Part shown: positions 41,446-50,919 of the stretch, in pieces | Layout of the letters: the number at the start of each line of letters is the position of its first letter | Numbering within the stretch: position 1 is the first letter of the stretch | Assembly (NCBI RefSeq): GCF_007004095.1 | Contig: NZ_VHJK01000001.1 | Coordinates: forward strand, 1,864,501-1,928,500 | Length of the DNA stretch: 64,000 nt | Direction: 5' to 3' | Source: Erythrobacter insulae | Lineage (GTDB): Bacteria; Pseudomonadota; Alphaproteobacteria; Sphingomonadales; Sphingomonadaceae | Position numbers and translations under genes: made by a program | The notes under the pieces: generated by a model | Seen by the model: only the letters and a program-made list of their open reading frames with translations | Told to the model about the DNA's origin: nothing | Database searches by the model: none

Positions 41446-43584
41446 ATGAAAAAAATTCTCATCATCGCAGCTATCGCCGCGCTAATTGCGGCATATTTCA
41501 TCTTCGATCTTGGAGAGGTCTTCACTGTCGAAGGGATCAAGACAGAGGTCGATCGAGCGGCGTCTTTTTATAACGAGAACCCGGCTTTGGTTCTCGGCGT
41601 GTTTTTCCTGATCTATGTCGGGGTTACAGCGGCATCGCTTCCGGGTGCTGCCATTCTCACACTCGCGGCTGGTGCCCTGTTCGGGGTTTTGATTGGCACT
41701 GTGCTCGTTTCTTTCGCTTCAACAGCGGGTGCGACGCTCGCGTTTTTGTCCTCCCGATATGTTTTGCGCGATACGATCGAGAGCAAGTTCGGTGAGCGGT
41801 TGAAAGCGATCAATAGCGGGCTCGAACGCGACGGGCCGTTTTATCTTTTTACCGTGCGGATGATCCCGGCGTTCCCGTTTTTCGTGATTAACCTCGTCAT
41901 GGGTCTGACACGGATCAAAACGTGGACTTTTGCCTGGGTCAGCCAGATAGGAATGCTGCTGGGCACGATTGTGTACGTGAACGCCGGAACGCAGCTGGCG
42001 CGGATTGACAGCCTTTCCGGCATTGCATCGCCAGCCGTCATCGGATCGTTTGTGCTGCTGGGTATTGCGCCATGGATTGCAAAAGCGATCATCGGCCTGA
42101 TCAAGCGGCGCAAGGTCTACAAAGGATTTGCCAAGCCAAAACGCTATGATCGCAACCTGATCGTGATCGGCGGGGGCTCTGCCGGTCTTGTCTCCGCGTA
42201 TATCGCCGCAACGGTCAAGGCCAAGGTCACGCTGGTCGAAGCGAAAGAGATGGGCGGAGACTGTCTCAACACCGGCTGCGTCCCGTCAAAAGCTCTGATC
42301 AAAAGCGCGAAGGTCGCATCGACTATACGCCACGCCGATCGGTATGGTTTGCAGGCGGCGGAGCCTGTGGTGCCCTTTAAACAAACGATGGCGCGGGTCA
42401 TGAATGTGATCAAAACCATCGAACCTCATGACAGCGTGGAGCGGTATACCGAACTGGGGGTCGATGTGGTCAAAGGATACGCCACGATCATTGATCCATG
42501 GACGGTCGAGATCGCGCGTAATGATGGAGAGGTCCAGCGGCTGACAACGCGTAGCATCATCATTGCCAGCGGCGCCGAGCCGCTTGTCCCGCCAATCGAA
42601 GGGCTGGAAGGCAGCGGTTATCTGACCAGCGAAACCATGTGGGATGCCTTTGCCGCGATGGAGGAGGTACCAAAGCGAGTAGCGGTGCTGGGCGGAGGCC
42701 CGATTGGCTGCGAGATATCGCAGGCTCTTGCGCGGTTAGGCTCGAAAGTGTCTCAGGTCGAAATGACGGACCGTGTGCTTGGCCGCGAAGACGCCGAAGT
42801 CTCTGCATTGGCTCAATCGGTGCTTGAGGAGGCGGGTATCGCCGTCATGACCGATCATGAAGCGGTAAAAGTCAGCAACGGCGCGCTTATCGCAAGCCAT
42901 GATGGCGCCAGCGTCGAAATCCCGTTCGATGCGTTGATTGTGGCCGTGGGCCGTAAAGCGCGGCTAACCGGATTTGGGCTTGAGGATATTGGCGTCGATA
43001 CCAATCGCACAGTCAACACCGATGAATTTCTTGCGACCAAGTTTCCCAATATTTACGCGGCCGGTGATGTCGCCGGGCCGTATCAATTCACCCACACCGC
43101 CAGCCATCAGGCGTGGTTTGCCAGCGTCAATGCGCTGTTCGGCACGTTCAAGCGTTTCAAGGCGGATTACCGCGTCATTCCGGCTGTCACTTTCCTCGAT
43201 CCCGAATTCGCCCGCGTGGGGTTGAACGAGACCGAAGCACAGGAACAGGGCGTGGAATACGAAATCACAACCTATGAATTGGATGATCTCGACCGCGCGA
43301 TCACGGAAAGCGAGACAAAAGGTTTCGTCAAAGTGCTGACCCCGCCGGGCAAGGATACTATCCTCGGCGCGACGATTGTGGGCAGCCATGCCGGCGAATT
43401 GCTTGCCGAATATGTGCTCGCGATGAAATACAAGCTGGGCCTGAACAAGATCCTTGGCACCATTCATTCCTACCCGACCATGGCCGAAGCGAACAAATTT
43501 GCCGCTGGCAATTGGAAGCGCGCAAACAAGCCCGAAGGCTTGCTGGGTTGGGTTGAGAAATACCATTCATGGCGGCGCGGATAA
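41446..43584 (+). CDS. Fusion of TVP38/TMEM64 (VTT) membrane domain and pyridine nucleotide-disulfide oxidoreductase
   Basis: A 712-residue protein. Residues 1-225: VTT/DedA-like membrane domain ('FFLIYVGVTAASLPGAAILTLAAGALFGVLIGTV', 'YLFTVRMIPAFPFFVINLVMGLTRIKTWTFAWVSQIGMLLGTIVYVNAG'). Residues about 235-712: dihydrolipoamide-dehydrogenase/mercuric-reductase-like flavoenzyme with FAD site 'LIVIGGGSAGLVSAY', redox disulfide 'GGDCLNTGCVPSKALI', NAD site 'VAVLGGGPIGCEISQAL', 'IYAAGDVAGPYQFTHTA' and the dimerisation tail 'TIHSYPTMAEANKFAAGNWKRA'. It lacks the C-terminal cysteines of MerA. It is predicted to be anchored in the inner membrane with the enzyme in the cytoplasm. This fusion recurs in proteobacteria; its substrate is unknown to me. 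Confidence 0.93.
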   Translation: MKKILIIAAIAALIAAYFIFDLGEVFTVEGIKTEVDRAASFYNENPALVLGVFFLIYVGVTAASLPGAAILTLAAGALFGVLIGTVLVSFASTAGATLAFLSSRYVLRDTIESKFGERLKAINSGLERDGPFYLFTVRMIPAFPFFVINLVMGLTRIKTWTFAWVSQIGMLLGTIVYVNAGTQLARIDSLSGIASPAVIGSFVLLGIAPWIAKAIIGLIKRRKVYKGFAKPKRYDRNLIVIGGGSAGLVSAYIAATVKAKVTLVEAKEMGGDCLNTGCVPSKALIKSAKVASTIRHADRYGLQAAEPVVPFKQTMARVMNVIKTIEPHDSVERYTELGVDVVKGYATIIDPWTVEIARNDGEVQRLTTRSIIIASGAEPLVPPIEGLEGSGYLTSETMWDAFAAMEEVPKRVAVLGGGPIGCEISQALARLGSKVSQVEMTDRVLGREDAEVSALAQSVLEEAGIAVMTDHEAVKVSNGALIASHDGASVEIPFDALIVAVGRKARLTGFGLEDIGVDTNRTVNTDEFLATKFPNIYAAGDVAGPYQFTHTASHQAWFASVNALFGTFKRFKADYRVIPAVTFLDPEFARVGLNETEAQEQGVEYEITTYELDDLDRAITESETKGFVKVLTPPGKDTILGATIVGSHAGELLAEYVLAMKYKLGLNKILGTIHSYPTMAEANKFAAGNWKRANKPEGLLGWVEKYHSWRRG

Positions 43585-43618
43585 ATAACGCGCCAATTCC
43601 CAATCGGAGAAGATATCT

Positions 43619-44050
43619 GTGCTAACGAAAATTTCGCTTCTGGTCATGCGCATCGGCACGGGCATGTTGCTCGTCCTGTGGGGCTGCGTCCGCTTGTTCA
43701 GCGAAGGCATGGGGACCAAGCTTTCCGAAAAGTATTATGGCGGCATGGCGTCTGCGAACGAAATCCAGCTTGCCTTTGCCGGAGCCGAAGTTCTGATTGG
43801 CGCGCTGGTGGTGCTGGGCCTATTCCGCAAATATGCGCTGATTGCCTCTGCGGTCATTCTGGTTGGCGGAGCGTTTCCGATCTGGAGGCATTTTCTCGAC
43901 CCGTTTGGTATGTATCTTTTCGCCAACGCGGATGATGCAAACCTGCTGTTTTTTCCATCGCTAACGGTTGCCGGCGCTGCGCTCGCTTTGATTGCGCTGC
44001 GCGAGCACGATACACTGGCGCTCGACACCCTTTTCCGCAAAAAGGTCTGA
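43619..44050 (+). CDS. DoxX-like small membrane protein
   Basis: A 143-residue protein with about four hydrophobic helices ('ISLLVMRIGTGMLLVLWGCVRLF', 'IQLAFAGAEVLIGALVVLGLF', 'YALIASAVILVGGAFPIWRHF', 'LFFPSLTVAGAALALIAL'), the DoxX-family layout. Function not known; DoxX-type proteins are often linked to thiol or quinone redox reactions. GTG start at 43619 with ggagaag upstream, 35 bases after the TVP38-oxidoreductase fusion, so probably in the same operon. Confidence 0.72.
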   Translation: MLTKISLLVMRIGTGMLLVLWGCVRLFSEGMGTKLSEKYYGGMASANEIQLAFAGAEVLIGALVVLGLFRKYALIASAVILVGGAFPIWRHFLDPFGMYLFANADDANLLFFPSLTVAGAALALIALREHDTLALDTLFRKKV

Positions 44051-44088
44051 CCATAGCGCCCGAGCGGGCGCGGAACGGGGAAAACGTC

Positions 44089-45387
44089 TTGGATTTGTTT
44101 GACCAGCTGCGCGGTGTGTTCGGCATTGCCGTGCTGCTGTCTATCGCATGGGCCATAAGCGAGGACCGGTCCGGCCGCCCCGGCTGGCGCTGGATTACAG
44201 GCGCGCTTGTGTTGCAGGGCGCGCTTGCGCTGGTCATTGTGCGGGTGCCGTTTGTCTGGGATTTGATGGCCTATGCGAATGAAGGCGTATCGGCGATCGA
44301 GCGTGCGACGCTGGATGGATCATCCTATATGTTCGGGTATCTCGGCGGCGCGCCTTTGCCCTTTGAACTTAAAGAGGGCGGCGATGCCCCGCTGATTATT
44401 GCATTTCAGATATTGCCGCTCGTGATCGTATTTTCCGCGCTCGCTGCGGTGCTGTGGCACTGGGGCGTGCTTAAATGGCTGGTAAATGGTCTTTCGTTCT
44501 TGCTCCGCCGCACTCTTGGGGTGAGCGGCGTGGTGGGCCTGTCGGGCGGGGCCAATATGTTTCTTGGCGTGGTCGAGAGCCCTCTTGTGGTGCGGGCGTA
44601 TTTCGCAAAGATGAGCCGTGCCGAACTGTTTCAGGTCATGGTGCTGGCCATGTCCACCATCAGCGGTGCGATCCTGATCCTATACGCGACTACATTGCGC
44701 GATACAGTTGACGATGCGGTTGGGCACATGATCTCTGCCTCGCTCGTATCGCTGCCCGCGGCGCTGTTGATTGCGAAACTGATGGTGCCGGGTAGGCCCG
44801 ATGACACGGCGACCGAAACTGGACCGGAGGCAGGAGCAGAGGGCGAAGACGTCAGCCTCAAATACGATTCCAGCATTGATGCCATCGTGAAGGGCACAAT
44901 GGACGGTATGCAGCTGTTCCTTGCGGTGATCGCAGTAATCATTGTCGTATTTGCGCTGGTTTCGCTCACAGATCAGATCTTGGCCCTGCTTCCTCTGGTC
45001 GGGGAAGAACCGCTTACCCTCAAACGTATTTTCGGTTGGCTGTTCGCGCCGCTGATGTGGGCCATTGGTGTTCCATGGGCAGAAGCGCAGGCGGCTGGCG
45101 GAATTATGGGGACAAAGGCGATCCTGAATGAATATGTCGCCTATCTGGAGCTCGCTGCACTACCCGAAGGCACTTTCAGCCCGCGCAGCCTGTTGATCGT
45201 GACTTATGCGGTGTGCGGTGTTGCCAACCTTGCAAGCGTTGGTTTACTTGTTTCCACGATCGGCACGCTTTGCCCTGAACGCCGGGCAGAGGCGGCCGGG
45301 CTTGGGATGAAAAGCTGGATCGCGGGCAATATTGCAACGGCCATGACCGGGGCGTGGATCGGGCTTGTGACTTTCGGGTCGGTCTGA
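44089..45387 (+). CDS. CNT-family concentrative nucleoside transporter (NupC-like)
   Basis: A 432-residue membrane protein. CNT hallmarks: 'LSGGANMFLGVVESPLVVRAYFAKMSRAELFQVMVLAMSTISGAILILYA' and 'YAVCGVANLASVGLLVSTIGTLCPERRAEAAGLGMKSWIAGNIATAMTGAWIG'. These carriers import nucleosides with sodium or protons. The start is TTG 44089 after cggaacgggg; no ATG fits. Its stop overlaps the next ATG by one base (TGATG). Confidence 0.93.
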   Translation: MDLFDQLRGVFGIAVLLSIAWAISEDRSGRPGWRWITGALVLQGALALVIVRVPFVWDLMAYANEGVSAIERATLDGSSYMFGYLGGAPLPFELKEGGDAPLIIAFQILPLVIVFSALAAVLWHWGVLKWLVNGLSFLLRRTLGVSGVVGLSGGANMFLGVVESPLVVRAYFAKMSRAELFQVMVLAMSTISGAILILYATTLRDTVDDAVGHMISASLVSLPAALLIAKLMVPGRPDDTATETGPEAGAEGEDVSLKYDSSIDAIVKGTMDGMQLFLAVIAVIIVVFALVSLTDQILALLPLVGEEPLTLKRIFGWLFAPLMWAIGVPWAEAQAAGGIMGTKAILNEYVAYLELAALPEGTFSPRSLLIVTYAVCGVANLASVGLLVSTIGTLCPERRAEAAGLGMKSWIAGNIATAMTGAWIGLVTFGSV

Positions 45388-45992
45388 TGTTTGACGCCAA
45401 GATACGCCCATTAATCGATCCTGCGCTTAATCGCATCGGCAACGCGCTTGCGGCGGTTGGTGTGACTGCCAACGCCCTGACCTTTGGCGGATTGGCGCTG
45501 GGATTGGGCGGCGCGGTTGCGATTGCATGGGGTCAAATGTGGCTTGGTCTTGCGCTGGTTATCGCAAACCGGCTGGTCGATGGATTGGACGGGGCGGTTG
45601 CGCGGGTAAAAGGCCCGACTGCACTTGGCGGGTATTTCGACATTGTTGCCGATTTCGCCTTTTACGTATCAATCCCGCTGGGTTTCGCCGTGATGGCCGA
45701 GAGCAACACGCTGCCCGCGCTCGTGCTTGTTGCCAGTTTTGTGCTGACGGGCGTGAGCTTTCTTGCCTTTGCCGTCATCGCTGCGGAGCGCCAAGAGACG
45801 ACAGATGCGCACGGTAAAAAAAGCTTTTTCTACAGCACTGGTCTGGCCGAAGGCGCAGAGACGATCATCGTTTTCATTGCCATGTGCATATTCCCGGCGT
45901 GGTTCACCGTGCTCGCCTATGGCTACGCAGCCCTATGCGTTCTGACCGTTTTTCAACGTAGCGCGCTTGCCGCAGCGCAGTTCAAAGACTGA
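45387..45992 (+). CDS. CDP-alcohol phosphatidyltransferase family membrane enzyme
   Basis: A 201-residue integral membrane protein with the family signature in 'DGLDGAVARVKGPTALGGYFDIVADF' (positions about 62-87: D-x2-DG-x2-AR-x8-G-x3-D-x3-D), which binds the CDP-alcohol and metal, and about six helices. It transfers a phospho-alcohol group in lipid or polar head-group synthesis; which one cannot be read. ATG 45387 overlaps the CNT gene stop by one base, so it is co-translated with the transporter. Its stop lies one base from the converging DUF1499 gene. Confidence 0.9.
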   Translation: MFDAKIRPLIDPALNRIGNALAAVGVTANALTFGGLALGLGGAVAIAWGQMWLGLALVIANRLVDGLDGAVARVKGPTALGGYFDIVADFAFYVSIPLGFAVMAESNTLPALVLVASFVLTGVSFLAFAVIAAERQETTDAHGKKSFFYSTGLAEGAETIIVFIAMCIFPAWFTVLAYGYAALCVLTVFQRSALAAAQFKD

Positions 45993-45993
45993 C

Positions 45994-46791
45994 TTAACGC
46001 TGGCCGATTTGGCCGGCTACACGCTCGCGCAGTTCAGCGATGCGTTTGGCATTCGCGCCAAGATCGCTGCGACCGACACGGCTGACTGAGCGGAAATCAA
46101 TCTGGTTCTCGCCAATGCGGGCGACGACATCGTCCTTGAACCCGAACCAGAATGTTTCGGCCACGCCTTCAACACGGCCTGCTTCTGCATCGGACCGGAT
46201 ATCGGTGAGGCCCATATTGCCCATTGCCGCGGCAACAGCAGCGACCGCATCGGATTTGCTCGCTCCGGCAAGCGGGAGCGGTGAGAGCGTGGCATAAGTG
46301 TCGTTGATGATTTGCGCATGCGATTTGATCGCGAGCTCGGGCGGGCTGCCTTTATATTGCTCCAGCTCACCAAGCGGCGTCTGGTAATCATTGAGAGCAT
46401 TGGCCCCGAACGCTTCACGCGCAGATAGTGTTTCCAAGGAAAATGATGGCGGGTTGGAGGTGTCTGTTGCGACATCGTGGATCGGATTTTCGCTTGCTGT
46501 GGTTTGAACCGAACCGAGCATAACAACCGCGCCAAGCGGCAATGCTACGCCGATTGCCGGAACAAGCCAGCCTTTGCGCGGCTTTTTAATCAGCGCCATG
46601 ATAAGCAGGATGAGGCAAACGACACCAACGATGCCCATGACCCAGATCCCGGCACCTGCGGTCAACGTGCCAAGGCCGGTTTGCCAGCTCCAAAGTCCGA
46701 ATTTCGTGCCAAGCGCCGCAACCGCAAAATAGAGCGGAAGAAATACCACGAGGGCGAGGGCGAGCTTTGTTTTCCAAGAGACATTTTTCAT
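45994..46791 (-). CDS. DUF1499-family membrane-anchored protein
   Basis: A 265-residue protein with three N-terminal hydrophobic helices (about residues 8-28, 45-68, 75-95). A soluble domain follows that starts with the DUF1499 pattern 'NPIHDVATDTSNPPSF' and contains 'GVAETFWFGFKDDVVARIGENQIDFRSVSRVGRSDLGANAKRIAELRERV'. The family is widespread but has no known function. Converges on the CDP-alcohol transferase gene. Confidence 0.88.
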   Translation of the reverse strand: MKNVSWKTKLALALVVFLPLYFAVAALGTKFGLWSWQTGLGTLTAGAGIWVMGIVGVVCLILLIMALIKKPRKGWLVPAIGVALPLGAVVMLGSVQTTASENPIHDVATDTSNPPSFSLETLSAREAFGANALNDYQTPLGELEQYKGSPPELAIKSHAQIINDTYATLSPLPLAGASKSDAVAAVAAAMGNMGLTDIRSDAEAGRVEGVAETFWFGFKDDVVARIGENQIDFRSVSRVGRSDLGANAKRIAELRERVAGQIGQR

Positions 46792-47043
46792 GTGCGTCTG
46801 TTTAGCGTGCCTGACCCGCTTGGCAATGGGGCGATAGGATGCGCTAGATTTCTGGGCACCGACGGCAGCGGATTTTTATTACTGAAAATAGTCGGGAAAC
46901 CCTTTTGACCTCGTGCGTTATGGAGTCGCGAAAAGGCTTCGTCTCTGGATGATAAATTCCTGCGGAAGCGATCCTTTCCACTCGCGGAAAACTGGTTTAT
47001 TGTCCCGCTCATGGGATTTTAAGTAATACAGAGGATTTCGAAT

Positions 47044-47619
47044 ATGAAGCGTAACTATCTTATGGGCACGGCTGCAATCGCCGGTCTCCTGACCCTCGCA
47101 GCATGTGGCGGCGGTCGTACCGACGGTACTGACGCGGCACCTGCTGAAGCAACTACAGAAGCTGCTGATGAAGCTGCTGCACCAGCCGAGCCTGCTGCAC
47201 CGGCGGCACCAGAAGTTGAAGCCAACGGCACCGTAATCGACATCAACATGTATACGCGCGATCCAGACGAATCGAGCGGCATGCAGGTTTTCAAACCGCG
47301 CCTCGTAACCGCTAAGGTTGGCGATACCGTACGTTTCATTCCAACTGATCCAACGCACCAGTCGTCATCGATCGCATCGATGCTGCCAGAAGGCGCAGCC
47401 GGTTGGGAAGGCGAGATCAACAAGGAAGTTTCCTACGTTCTGCCAAAGCCAGGCATCTACGGTTATCAGTGCGTACCGCACTACGCAGCTGGCATGGTCG
47501 GTCTGATCATCGTTGAAGGCGAAGGCATGGAAGCCAACCTCGAAGCTGCAAAAGCTGCTTCGCACCCAGGTCTTGCCGGTCGCAAGTTCGAAGAAATCTT
47601 CGCCGAAGCCGGCATCTAA
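47044..47619 (+). CDS. Pseudoazurin/plastocyanin-like type 1 copper lipoprotein
   Basis: A 191-residue protein with a lipoprotein signal (LLTLAAC, Cys21), then an Ala/Glu/Pro-rich linker (about 22-60), then a cupredoxin domain. The copper ligands are visible: His in 'DPTHQSSSIA' and the Cys-x2-His-x4-Met string 'YQCVPHYAAGMVG'. Pseudoazurin is a periplasmic one-electron carrier; this version is membrane-tethered by its lipid and linker. The C-terminal extension 'LAGRKFEEIFAEAGI' is typical of pseudoazurins. It converges on hemA at the end of the photosynthesis cluster, sharing a terminator. A role in supplying the reaction centre or a reductase is possible; its partner is unknown. Confidence 0.9.
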   Translation: MKRNYLMGTAAIAGLLTLAACGGGRTDGTDAAPAEATTEAADEAAAPAEPAAPAAPEVEANGTVIDINMYTRDPDESSGMQVFKPRLVTAKVGDTVRFIPTDPTHQSSSIASMLPEGAAGWEGEINKEVSYVLPKPGIYGYQCVPHYAAGMVGLIIVEGEGMEANLEAAKAASHPGLAGRKFEEIFAEAGI

Positions 47620-47640
47620 GCCAGCTTACGGTTCGAAACA

Positions 47641-47674
47641 AAAAGGGCGGCGTGGGTTACCACGTCGCCCTTTT
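47641..47674. terminator. Bidirectional terminator between the copper protein gene and hemA
   Basis: 15-base stem AAAAGGGCGGCGTGG (47641-47655) with CCACGTCGCCCTTTT (47660-47674), one wobble, four-base loop, A/T runs on both sides. It ends both the pseudoazurin transcript and the long photosynthesis operon. Confidence 0.93.
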
Positions 47675-47720
47675 CTTTGGCCGGTGCGATTGTGCGCGAT
47701 TGCTGCGCAGGCGGCTGGGA

Positions 47721-48941
47721 TCAAGCCGCTGCTGACATCCGCGCAAGTTCGCATTGCGACCAAATTTCGCTGAGTGCGTTGACGAGCCGGTCAATATCAC
47801 CGTCATCATGGACTGGTGAAGGCGTCAGACGCAGACGCTCTGTGCCGACCGGAACCGTTGGATAGTTGATCGGCTGCACATAGATGCCGTGATTATCCAT
47901 CAGCCAGTCACTGATCATCTTGCACTTTTTGGCGTCGCCAACCATCACCGGAATGATGTGGCTCGGATTGTCGAGATGCGGAATGCCAAGCATATCCAGC
48001 TTGCGGCGCACCTGTTTGACACGCTCTTGTTGCAGTTCGCGTTCTGCATCGCTGTTCTTCAGATGCCGGATGCTGGCCGCCGCGCCGGCCGCCACTGCGG
48101 GGGGAAGGGCGGTCGAGAAAATAAAACCGCTGGCAAAACTGCGGACAAAATCGACCAGGTTGCGGCTGGCAGCAATGTAACCGCCCATGACGCCAAACGC
48201 CTTGCCCAAAGTGCCTTCGATGACGGTGATCCGGTCCATCAGACCTTCACGCTCTGCAATGCCGCCGCCATGCTGGCCATACAGGCCAACGGCGTGGACT
48301 TCATCGATGTAGCTCATCGCGCCGTGTTTTTCACAAACATCGAGGATCTCGGCGATGGGGGCGATATCGCCATCCATCGAATAGACGCTTTCAAAGGCGA
48401 CCAGTTTGGGCACCTCTGGCCCGAATTCGGACAGCATCCGGTCGAGATCCTCGACATCATTGTGCTTCCATACTTTGTAAGGTGCCCGGCTGTGCCGGAT
48501 ACCTTCGATCATAGAAGCGTGGTTGAGCGAGTCCGAGAAGACTACGCAGCCTGGGATCTTGGCCGCTAGCGTTCCCAAACCCGCCCAATTCGAAACATAT
48601 CCAGAGGTAAAGAGCAGCGCGCTTTCCTTGCCATGCAAGTCGGCCAGCTCTGCCTCCAATTCGACGTGATAGTGGTTTGTGCCTGAAATGTTGCGGGTGC
48701 CGCCTGCACCAGCGCCGCATTCATCGAGGCTCGAATGCATCGCTTCGAGCACTTTGGGGTGTTGTCCCATCCCCAGATAATCGTTTGAACACCATACGGT
48801 GACGGCCTGCGTCTCTTCGCCGATAAAGCGGGTCGCATGCGGGAATTTGCCCCGATGCCGCTTGATATCGGTGAACACGCGGTATCGACCGTCTTCGCGA
48901 ACGCTGTCCAGCTCGCTGGCGAAATAGGTTTCAAAATCCAT
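47721..48941 (-). CDS. hemA: 5-aminolevulinate synthase
   Basis: A 406-residue PLP enzyme condensing glycine and succinyl-CoA, the first step of tetrapyrrole synthesis in alphaproteobacteria. ATG 48941 ([11 protein letters not shown]) gives the usual family length and has agagggga upstream; an in-frame ATG at 48974 is less likely. Motifs: '[15 protein letters not shown]', '[17 protein letters not shown]', '[17 protein letters not shown]' and the PLP lysine in '[14 protein letters not shown]'. Last gene of the bch/puh run, 35 bases after puhE. Its location there indicates a photosynthesis-dedicated or co-regulated copy; whether a second copy exists elsewhere is unknown. Confidence 0.96.
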   Translation of the reverse strand: MDFETYFASELDSVREDGRYRVFTDIKRHRGKFPHATRFIGEETQAVTVWCSNDYLGMGQHPKVLEAMHSSLDECGAGAGGTRNISGTNHYHVELEAELADLHGKESALLFTSGYVSNWAGLGTLAAKIPGCVVFSDSLNHASMIEGIRHSRAPYKVWKHNDVEDLDRMLSEFGPEVPKLVAFESVYSMDGDIAPIAEILDVCEKHGAMSYIDEVHAVGLYGQHGGGIAEREGLMDRITVIEGTLGKAFGVMGGYIAASRNLVDFVRSFASGFIFSTALPPAVAAGAAASIRHLKNSDAERELQQERVKQVRRKLDMLGIPHLDNPSHIIPVMVGDAKKCKMISDWLMDNHGIYVQPINYPTVPVGTERLRLTPSPVHDDGDIDRLVNALSEIWSQCELARMSAAA

Positions 48942-48976
48942 GGGCTTCCCCTCTGTTTCCCGGCCAGTATTCATGT

Positions 48977-49852
48977 CTATTTCTCGATATTCGAATTAGG
49001 TTTGTTCGTCGGTGCCCGTGATGGCGCCGGTGTTGGTGCCAGTGTTGGCGCTAGTGTTGGGGCCAGTTTTGGTGAGCGCGATGGCGCCCGGCTTGGCATA
49101 GCCCAGCCCCACAGCATCCCGTCGCGAAACGGCAATGCCAAAAAGACGTGCTCCAGCGCGCCAAGAAGGCACAGCGTCGTCAGCAAGCTTGCACCGATCA
49201 TTTCGGCACTGCCGATTGGCGCTGCCAAAGCAAGCGAGCCAAACCATGCTGCAACAGCCGAAATCGCCACAATGGATACTGCAAGCAGCACCGTCATCCG
49301 GTTCTGGCCAAAATAGGTTTTGAGATAGGCTAGATGTGCGGGCAACATTTCAGCGGTGGAATTGGGCACGCCGACATACATGTTGATTTTCGCCGACAGC
49401 CTAAGGCCGAACAGCATCACGAATACGGTTGCCCCGATCTGATTGGGCGCATTCCATGCAAGCGAGATGAGCAGCAGGGCGGTAAGTGCCAGTGCGACCT
49501 CATGGTGGATCACGGTTGCACTTGCCTGAGCAAAGCGCCGTGCGCCGCTAAGACCCACATCCGCAGGTTCACGCCGGGGCCCAGCGGCTGCTCCTGTAAG
49601 AAAGCCGATTTCATGCCAGCCCCACACCATCAGAGCGCCGACAAACGCCAGATAAACGGCCCAAGCGGCCGCTGTTTGGGACGCAAACACGATAGCGACC
49701 AGTCCAGCAATCCCGCATACGCCGCCAATCACGAGGCTACGCGAGAATGTTGCGCGCTCGCGATTGTCGGCCCAGGCAATCAGCCCGGTTGCGACAAACC
49801 AGATCGCGATCGTTACAATGAACGGTACAATGTGGCCGCTCCAGCTTACCAT
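48977..49852 (-). CDS. puhE: Photosynthetic complex assembly protein PuhE
   Basis: A 291-residue membrane protein with about seven helices ('[17 protein letters not shown]', '[24 protein letters not shown]', '[18 protein letters not shown]', '[26 protein letters not shown]') that match PuhE, a factor affecting light-harvesting and reaction-centre assembly. The conserved '[15 protein letters not shown]' is a good family marker. ATG 49852 overlaps the acsF stop by seven bases. The C-terminus carries an extra Ala-Pro-rich tail ([19 protein letters not shown]) from a tandem 12-base repeat. Confidence 0.92.
   Translation of the reverse strand: MVSWSGHIVPFIVTIAIWFVATGLIAWADNRERATFSRSLVIGGVCGIAGLVAIVFASQTAAAWAVYLAFVGALMVWGWHEIGFLTGAAAGPRREPADVGLSGARRFAQASATVIHHEVALALTALLLISLAWNAPNQIGATVFVMLFGLRLSAKINMYVGVPNSTAEMLPAHLAYLKTYFGQNRMTVLLAVSIVAISAVAAWFGSLALAAPIGSAEMIGASLLTTLCLLGALEHVFLALPFRDGMLWGWAMPSRAPSRSPKLAPTLAPTLAPTPAPSRAPTNKPNSNIEK
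49023..49070 (-). repeat. Four 12-base tandem units at the 3' end of puhE
   Basis: On the plus strand the units read GGCGCCGGTGTT, GGTGCCAGTGTT, GGCGCTAGTGTT and GGGGCCAGTTTT. On the coding strand they give four-residue x-x-Ala-Pro units ([16 protein letters not shown]), an extension after the last helix. Confidence 0.9.
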
Positions 49853-50919
49853 GCAGGTTGAAGCCGGATGGATTGTGGAAGTTCATTTGATTTGGTGCGC
49901 TGAAAATACATCTTGGCAAAATTAAAGCCCGCACCCGCCATACCGCTTACGCGTTTGGCCATGCCGCCAATGCCGCCTTGTTCCTTGCCCGCTTCGATAC
50001 GCAGCGCTGCTTGCCGCAGAGCCTCCATATTCTTGCGGAAGGCAGGACTGTCGATGTCCAGCTCAACCGGGAAGACCTGACGGCTGATCTGGTTGCAGAT
50101 ACCAAAGACCTGATAGTCATATTCGGTCGGATCAACACCGAGCGCCTTGTGGAACACGGGGCGCGCATGGTCGCGCACATACATGGTCGCATAGACCGAC
50201 AGCAGGAAGAACCGGATCCACATTTTGTTGTGGCCTTTGAGCAGCTTTGGATCGGCACGCATCAGCATGGCAAAGGCTTCGCCGTGGCGGAATTCGTCAT
50301 TGCACCATTCTTCGAACCAATCGAAAATCGGGTGGAATTTGTGCTGCGGATTGGCGGCCAAATGGCGGTAGATCGCGATATAGCGCGCATAGCCGATTTT
50401 CTCTGACAGATAGACCGCATACCAGATGAACTTTGGTTTGAAGTATGTGTACTTCTTAGTCTTGGTCAGAAAGCTAAGGTCGACACCAATCCCTGCGTCT
50501 TTAAGACATTCGTTGATGAAACCGGCATGCCGGCTTTCATCGCGAGCAAGCAGTTTGAACAACTGCTTCACGTCAGGGTTTTTCGTCCGCTTGGCGATTT
50601 CGGCATAGAGGATGCAGCCGGAAAATTCCGACGTCATCGAGCTGACGAGGAAATCGGTAAATTCGGCGCGCAGTTCCGGTTCAAGATTTTCGATAATGCC
50701 GGCGAAGCTGTCATCATGTTTGAAATGTTTTTTGTTCGGATCGCCCACCATGTCAGAGATGAGCTGGTCCCATTCCTTCCGCACCAAAGAGACATCAATC
50801 GCGTCAAGCGCGTCGAAATCGGTGGTGTAGAAGCGCGGGGTCAGCATCGTGTCCTGGGTGGCGATGGCCATCGCATCTTCGCTGGAGATGGGCGCTTCGA
50901 TTTTGCTGTGCGCGTTCAT
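49846..50919 (-). CDS. acsF: Aerobic Mg-protoporphyrin IX monomethyl ester (oxidative) cyclase
   Basis: A 357-residue diiron enzyme that uses oxygen to close the isocyclic ring, giving protochlorophyllide. Iron-ligand motifs: '[17 protein letters not shown]', '[17 protein letters not shown]' and '[17 protein letters not shown]'; '[19 protein letters not shown]' is also conserved. Length is typical. With no bchE in the window, this supports synthesis under aerobic conditions. ATG 50919 overlaps the preceding small gene by four bases. Confidence 0.96.
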   Translation of the reverse strand: MNAHSKIEAPISSEDAMAIATQDTMLTPRFYTTDFDALDAIDVSLVRKEWDQLISDMVGDPNKKHFKHDDSFAGIIENLEPELRAEFTDFLVSSMTSEFSGCILYAEIAKRTKNPDVKQLFKLLARDESRHAGFINECLKDAGIGVDLSFLTKTKKYTYFKPKFIWYAVYLSEKIGYARYIAIYRHLAANPQHKFHPIFDWFEEWCNDEFRHGEAFAMLMRADPKLLKGHNKMWIRFFLLSVYATMYVRDHARPVFHKALGVDPTEYDYQVFGICNQISRQVFPVELDIDSPAFRKNMEALRQAALRIEAGKEQGGIGGMAKRVSGMAGAGFNFAKMYFQRTKSNELPQSIRLQPAW

